From: Saccoglossus kowalevskii
Taxonomy: Eukaryota > Hemichordata > Enteropneusta > Harrimaniidae
Length of the DNA stretch: 35,321 nucleotides
Assembly (NCBI RefSeq): GCF_000003605.2
Contig: NW_003122908.1
Coordinates: 1,216,997-1,252,317 of the forward strand
Reading direction: 5' to 3'
Shown here: piece after piece, positions 30,595 through 35,321 of the stretch
Layout: each line of letters begins with the position of its first letter
Numbering within the stretch: the stretch's first letter is position 1
Position numbers and translations under genes: made by a program
The notes under the pieces: model-generated
Told to the model about the DNA's origin: nothing
Databases searched by the model: none
The model's input: only the letters and a program-made list of their open reading frames with translations

Positions 30595-31098
30595 TTAAGA
30601 CACAAAGAAAACATGGTTAAGCAAAGAAATGTATGTTGAACAGTATAAAACTTTTAATACAACAACAGCATATTGTAAAAAACTAAATTTTCGGAAAAGT
30701 AGAATAGAAGTAGTTGCCGTGGTGCCCGTATATATTGTTTGGCAGCAGTCTGGACCAAGTTTAATTTCCCAATCTGTAATATCTGAAGCGGCTGCAGTTG
30801 TAACCCCTTCACTACGAAAACTATGCCCACCGTAAATTGCCTGGGTCATGTCCAATGTCCTTAAATTTGAACTTTAAACGAGTAATGACAAATCCGCGCG
30901 TGATGGGCTCTGAAGGAAACAGTGCCAAAGTAGAATATACCCCCTTACTAATACGTAACTTATGAAAATAAGAAAGTACATGAACTGCACAGATGTGTGG
31001 GACAACCTAGTACTACATCTACACTTTAACAGTCTGATTGATGTCATAAACACGAACAATGTCTCTTCTGAAGCTGGCAAAGTTTTCCCATTAATCAT
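30595..31098 (-). pseudogene. Tyrosine recombinase remnant
   Basis: The segment near 31098-31000 has LPASEETLFVFMTSI, like the N-terminal SAM-like domain of these recombinases. The segment near 30835-30735 has YGGHSFRSEGVTTAAA and ends QTIYTG. This supplies the HxxR pair and the catalytic Tyr of the family's C-terminus. The two are in different frames. They distinguish the element from LTR retrotransposons, which use a DDE integrase. Confidence 0.7.
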
Positions 31099-31786
31099 TC
31101 CACAAAAATTGAAGTCAACTTGTTGGCCTAAACTGCAGGTATTTGTTGTGTTATTTAAATATGCCGTTCCAATCAGGTGACAGGCACGAATCCACCAATG
31201 GTCAGAGTTAACTGATATCAGGAAATTTACATATCAATAAATTTGCGAGACAGTGCACCAATTAGACGTAACAGTGCGGCACACTGTACATTACGTGATG
31301 TTCATTTGCTGGTCTTGTAAACCACAAAGGAATTGTCACAGTTGAAAAGAATTCACAGTGTTTTGAAGTTGTTACCACATGCATCAGCAATGCGTGCTAT
31401 GACATATAGTTCACGCCAGTTAATGAAGTATTTTCAGGAGGGGTAATTGTGTACTTCATCCTTAAATTTTCCTTGAAGTGTTTTTGTCCCAAGCATAGTA
31501 CTGTACGTCTAGATGAAAACTTTGCATGAGTTTTGTTTTATTATGAAGATTTTTCAATTTACTAGCCGTATCAATTATTCATCTTAAGAACGTACGGCCT
31601 ACATGGCAAACATTAATGTCAAAACTGAGTTTTCCAATTTAGTCTAGTTGCGTTTCTGTGGTCAAGTTTTACTCTTTACAATCTCCTAAAGTCTTTCATC
31701 TGATATCCGTGCTTTCATTGCTTATGTGTCTAAAACTATCCCAAGGAATTCCAGGCAGGTGCTTGAAGTGCATAATTTGTTTGGGT

Positions 31787-32350
31787 TTACTGGAAACCCA
31801 AACTCTGAACAACAGTCGAGCATACCATTAAGAATTCCATGACACTACTTTCTATGTGCATTGTCGACAGTAATGTAGTCATCCAGATAGTGTTCCACGT
31901 TAGAAAAGAAAAATGTTTACGCACGATATACTGCATAGCATCTGTAAATTTGTTGAACAGGAATGGACTACTATGCAAGCCAAATGACAACACATAAAGT
32001 AATATGTTTTTGACTGTTCTCATCTGTCTATGTCAAGTTCCAAAGAACACCTGAGTAGCTCTCAGTTTGCTGGTCGTACTGGGATCTGATAAAAGGCATC
32101 TTCAAGGTTTACCTTTGCCAGCAGAACCCCTTGCCGGATCGAAGAACATGTTACAGTTAGTTGTTGTATAAGTACACGTGTATTGTTCTTTGCAAATACC
32201 ATCATTTATGGACTGCCCTTGTGGCCGTGAGAGATCATGGATGATGCTGTACTTTCCACTGTTTATTTTAGATCGTGCTGCAAGTAGGGATGATACAAAT
32301 GATGATGAGGGAGGCTCGTGCATGGGACCGGCTTTGTAACCTTTGGCCAC
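31787..32350 (-). pseudogene. Reverse transcriptase remnant
   Basis: The segment 32350-32102 has KGYKAGPMHEPPSSSF and SIIHDLSRPQGQSIND, the RT start typical of DIRS-group elements. The segment 32023-31787 has LSFGLHSSPFLFNKFTDAM. After a frame change the catalytic box HYLDDYITVD is found at about 31895-31866. At least two frame breaks make it non-functional. Confidence 0.75.
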
Positions 32351-32529
32351 TTTATTCAGTTTTCTTGGTAATTGCTGTTTTTACATTTTAGACACTGTTT
32401 CAGTTTTTGGAAAGAATGGGCACCTCCTCCTTGATCCAGATGAGGAGTTTTTCCGTCAGTTTTTCGTCAGGCTGGTCGTAAGTAGTTTTGGCCATTAGTC
32501 ATAGTTAAAACTGCATGCATGGTTTGCTT

Positions 32530-33151
32530 CTACTGATGGAGTCGTTTCCACCACAGCTCATGGTCTAATTTGTTATAGCTGAAATTCCTAGTTTCTGCTA
32601 ACTTGTGGCAAAACTTTATGTCATAGTTATACACACTGTGCCATTGGAACTTAGCATCGCAATTCTGGATAGTGTCGTGATATACATGTAGGGCTGGGCA
32701 CAGTTCTAGATGTTGAAATACTTCCATACACTCCAAAAAATAGCCAACCACTGTGTGAAAAAAATAACTCTAGTCCTTTTAATACTGCCTCATTGGCGTC
32801 ATCATGTTTATGGTAGGATAAATGGCTGGGGTATTGTATCGTTGCTAGATCAATGTACTCAACAGCAAGGAATTTCTTTGTTGTGGCTGCAGATATGTTG
32901 GCATAGCTATCAGCAGCAGCATGCAACCCTCTTGCTTGATCTTGTTGGGATGAATGGAATGGCTTGGGTGGCATTGATGGTGGTTTATCGGCTCTCTTTG
33001 TTGTGTGTGGCATGTATAGGCCGTCATCATTTTTTATGAACATTTGAATGCTGTACATCACTGACTTGTACCTCTGATGTTTTTGGACATACAGGCTTTG
33101 TTCTAATAGAGCTGTGAGCTTGTGATCTTGCCTCTGTTTCTGGTTGTTCAA
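32530..33151 (-). pseudogene. Gag-like region of the Ngaro/DIRS-like element (broken)
   Basis: Two overlapping frames cover it. The first contains ATTKKFLAVEYIDLATI, the second YDIKFCHKLAETRNFSYNK and ELWWKRL. These match the region upstream of the reverse transcriptase in DIRS-group polyproteins (a [K/R]..EYIDLA motif, then YD..FR...W...LW). The frame shift between them shows decay. Confidence 0.55.
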
Positions 33152-33409
33152 AAGGGCGTGTTGAGATTGGGGTCATCAAAGGTTCCTCTCATAAAGGCCG
33201 CCATTTTATTTTGGGGTCGCGAGTTCACTCACCAGACTTCCTTGCCATCCGAAATCTCATGTGATTGGAATGTCATCTATCAAGCAGTTAGGACACTAAT
33301 GTGGAGGCAAACCTTACCTGGGTCGTCAATAATGAGCCATCCCAGTTATATTTGTCTTGAAAAAATGTATCAAAAGTACAGCCTGGGAAACGCATGTACA
33401 GATAACATG

Positions 33410-33908
33410 TGTCGCATACGACTTATTTACCACTTCCGTGTCACTGAAAATGTTCTAGAACCGTACTGTGTCTGGGTGGAATATTCTAGATTTTTTTTTA
33501 GAAACTGGTTGAATAGGTAATAGAACACTGTAGAAGGCAATATAAGGTAATGGAACATTCTAGAAATTTATAGTAAATTCCAGACTCATTATGTATGTTG
33601 ATGTAATGGTCTATTTATAGACAGTGTGGGTATATATAGGGGAGTTGTTCAGCACTGAGATCAGATCGGAGATCTCGTTGAATTGTATTGGAGTTTAAGT
33701 ATCTAGTAGTGGAGTTTTACCGCGTTATTGTACTTGATGTTTGCAGAGTATAATAATACCAGTGCCAGTTGAAACCTCATCTGTTGGCTCCGTGTTCGTA
33801 TTTTATCATCGCCGCCAGGGAAGTCTTTCTGTTACTGTTGCCATTTTGGTATTTGAACCATCACACCTGTACTATACCAATTACGGTAATATTACGTTGC
33901 GTGTGACA
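33410..33908 (+). mobile_element. Solo LTR, 499 bp, inserted in the Ngaro-like element
   Basis: The insert starts TGTCGCATACG and ends GTGTGACA, so its ends are the short inverted pair TGTC...GACA usual for LTRs. It is flanked by a 5-bp duplication ACATG (33405-33409 and 33909-33913). The flanks rejoin to match the uninterrupted A2 repeat. No internal retrotransposon coding sequence is present, so it is a solo LTR left by recombination. It contains HSE-like boxes and a TATA box on the plus strand. Confidence 0.8.
33453..33640 (+). promoter_or_regulatory. LTR promoter: HSE-like TTCTAGAA boxes and TATA box
   Basis: TTCTAGAA occurs at 33453 and 33558, and TTCTAGA at 33484. These are tail-to-tail nTTCnnGAAn units, the building block of heat-shock elements. 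TATATATAGGGG starts at 33631. TCAG initiator-like sites lie about 20 and 32 bp further on. HSF binding is inferred from sequence only. Confidence 0.5.
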
Positions 33909-33920
33909 ACATGCATACAT

Positions 33921-33999
33921 GTAAGGCAATCTAGGACAATTAGGTCGCTATCACAGAAAGGCCACTATAGTCGTTTAACACACAGTATTAAATATACAT
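33921..33999 (-). repeat. Split direct repeat A1, outer part
   Basis: It matches 30393-30475 through CACACAGTATTAAAtATACAT, where the similarity stops. This sets the 5' end of the element near 33999. Its inner part lies at about 33360-33409, across the inserted LTR. Confidence 0.75.
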
Positions 34000-34301
34000 C
34001 ACTAATGAGTCAATTTAAGGCGCAATTCATAGTGATTTAACAAGCAGACACGTGTTATTATAAATCATGATTAAAGTCTGTTTCCAAAATCAATGCATCG
34101 TCCGAATCGCACAGTTTCGCTAAAACCGGCCATTCATAACCGGCCCACGAACCCGTGCGTGATCGTGTTAGGAAAAGCTGTAGTCACTGCAGCTAAATTG
34201 AGTCATTTGATTTGGCACGCCAAGGAGCTGGCGCCACCAATCAGAGTTACTGTATCATAAATGTGAAGATCAGGGATCATTTAATATCACATATTAAAAC
34301 A
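34000..34301. other. Intergenic sequence
   Basis: Nothing recognised; it lies between the end of the retrotransposon and the short zinc-finger-like ORF. Confidence 0.4.
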
Positions 34302-34457
34302 ATGGCGACGTGTAGGCTCTGTACTGATTCACCGGAGTCAAGAACAGAAGGTCTATATTCGTTGATACATTCCAAAATTTCTTATTCAAACATTTTAATT
34401 GTTTGTGGGCATGTGAATGAGGACAATGGAATGTCTAAATATGTGTGCAAACGTTAG
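34302..34457 (+). CDS. Short ORF resembling the start of a ZAD-type zinc-binding domain
   Basis: ATG at 34302 (CACATATTAAAACAATGG) starts MATCRLCTDSPESRTEGLYS and the frame ends at TAG 34455-34457 after YVCKR. CxxC near the start, a central hydrophobic helix, VCGH and a final VCKR resemble zinc-finger-associated domains. In those the last pair would be CxxC; here the stop falls where the last Cys is expected. It is either a truncated copy or a 51-residue micropeptide. I see no downstream zinc fingers. Confidence 0.3.
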   Translation: MATCRLCTDSPESRTEGLYSLIHSKISYSNILIVCGHVNEDNGMSKYVCKR

Positions 34458-35321
34458 TTCTGATTGGGTGAAGCAAATGAGACGAAGTGAATCTTATAAT
34501 AGTTTGAGGGCGTGCGACATACAGTGAATCGTGGTGAAATCTGCCAAGGGTTTGTCATGGATTTATTTCCATGTGTCTAGAGATCGGTCACGGATACGAG
34601 TTGATAACTGGTTTCATGTGAAGTGCTGGGTGACATCATCATCATAACCTGTCATCATTAGGTTTATAGAAGTACTAGACGTAACTCGAGTCAGTGATTG
34701 GAACTAATTACGATATAAACGTCACCACGGACTGCTATTCCTGACAGTTTGATATGTGTAGTCTCTTAATGTACAATTAATGAAGTATATTTGACGTGTT
34801 AAATACTTTGTGTGATTGGCTACATGCGAGTGGAATGTGTGGAGGCCACGCCTCTAGCTCTTTAAACTTCCATGTGAAAGTGAATAAAGCTAGTCTTGTC
34901 AATCTTGGGGAGTTCTTCGCAAGGCGAGTCAGTCTTGGCGAGCTCTCCACATGGCGCGAAGACTAGAGGTTGTGACGAATTCCATCTCTGTGTTTGTCTT
35001 TGCTTGGTTAAAAGTTTGCAAACGTATCGACCCCCAGTTACCTGATGTAATGCTAATACGAACATAATTAAACCGTTATAGGTTAATGTTGAGGCCTCGG
35101 TCGAATAAATGGTCCTTGGCTGGCGAAGATGATGTCATTGGTGTTTTACAAGCTTTTTTCTTAATAAAACCTATTTATATATAATTCAAGCAACAAACTT
35201 AGAAAATTGAACGTGAATTGAGTACAGTATATACATACAGAAAAATCTACGTACATAGTAAATGTTATGAAGATAATAAAAGTTTATACCGAACTTATTT
35301 ATGAAAAAAACACACTGGAAA
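34458..35321. other. Intergenic sequence to the window end
   Basis: No gene recognised. A 67-codon minus-strand frame (34862-35065) has a short internal duplication (SPCEEL/APCGEL) but no domain. Confidence 0.4.

Larger units (their letters stand above)
30071..33999 (-). mobile_element. Decayed Ngaro/DIRS-like tyrosine-recombinase retrotransposon
   Basis: In minus-strand order there is a gag-like region (33151-32530), reverse transcriptase (32350-31787) and tyrosine recombinase (about 31098-30720). All are broken by frameshifts and stops. Split direct repeats surround them. One pair is 33921-33999 and 30393-30475 (GGACAATTAGG, then CGCTATCACAGAAAGGCCAC). The other is 30530-30471 and 30130-30071 (TAGTGGCTTACCAAAACACA). 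In the sense direction the order is A1 - ORFs - B1 - A2 - B2, the arrangement known for Ngaro and PAT elements; classical DIRS-1 has inverted ends. A solo LTR interrupts A1. Confidence 0.8.

Noticed and set aside
30766-30779. A fourth possible QIG core on the minus strand (TTACAGATTGGGAA)
   Set aside because: The surrounding frame is the tyrosine recombinase (HSFRSEG...ASDITDWEIK), in which these bases read T-D-W-E. No RHIM-like flanks exist.

Overview
This is animal genomic DNA: AT-rich, with introns, many different repeats and one run of Ns. The only confidently named host gene is a MOB2-type kinase activator. The repeat types (hAT and Harbinger-like MITEs, a tyrosine-recombinase retrotransposon of Ngaro type, a solo LTR, minisatellites in introns) and the frequent ACATGTAC-like words fit a marine invertebrate such as a hemichordate, cephalochordate or mollusc. 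The sequence alone does not settle which.

Layout. Positions 1-30 look like the tail of a dispersed repeat that recurs at 16.4-17.9 kb. From about 2.9 to 15.9 kb the plus strand carries MOB2: two candidate first exons (2.9 and 4.45 kb), four firm coding exons (8166-8317, 10082-10178, 11450-11574, 12618-12907) and a probable 3'UTR of up to 3 kb. Its first long intron holds a Harbinger-like MITE and two minisatellites. The next intron opens with a 40-bp minisatellite whose unit contains the splice donor itself, giving about 24 donor-like sites in a row. From 16.1 to 23.5 kb the sequence is mostly repeats: a 1.55-kb element bounded by AGCTCCGCTGT boxes; a hAT-type MITE that contains the whole assembly gap; and a 3.3-kb unit bounded by inverted clusters of TCGATTCGTCCC and carrying a 1.2-kb CTATAGG satellite.

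The most interesting part is 23.5-29.5 kb on the minus strand. Three gene models lie head to tail, and each has an exon encoding a RHIM-like amyloid core (VQIG, LQIG, VQIG) inside a longer match. A compact three-exon gene (24349-23501) is complete and encodes 135 residues. A middle gene (about 28003 or 27224 to 25833) encodes helical segments around its RHIM but its reading frame is unresolved. The third (29534-28647) has a low-complexity linker, the RHIM and a C-terminal region, and lacks its 5' end. In animals RHIMs nucleate amyloid signalling complexes in innate immunity and cell death (RIPK1, RIPK3, TRIF, ZBP1, Drosophila IMD and PGRP-LC). A local array of small RHIM genes could be an undescribed innate-immune module; that role is inference from the motif.

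From about 30.07 to 34.0 kb lies a decayed Ngaro/DIRS-like retrotransposon on the minus strand. It has gag-like, reverse transcriptase and tyrosine recombinase fragments and split direct repeats. A 499-bp solo LTR with heat-shock-element-like boxes and a TATA box has inserted into one of those repeats. The last 1.3 kb has a short ORF resembling the start of a ZAD-type zinc-binding domain and otherwise nothing recognised.
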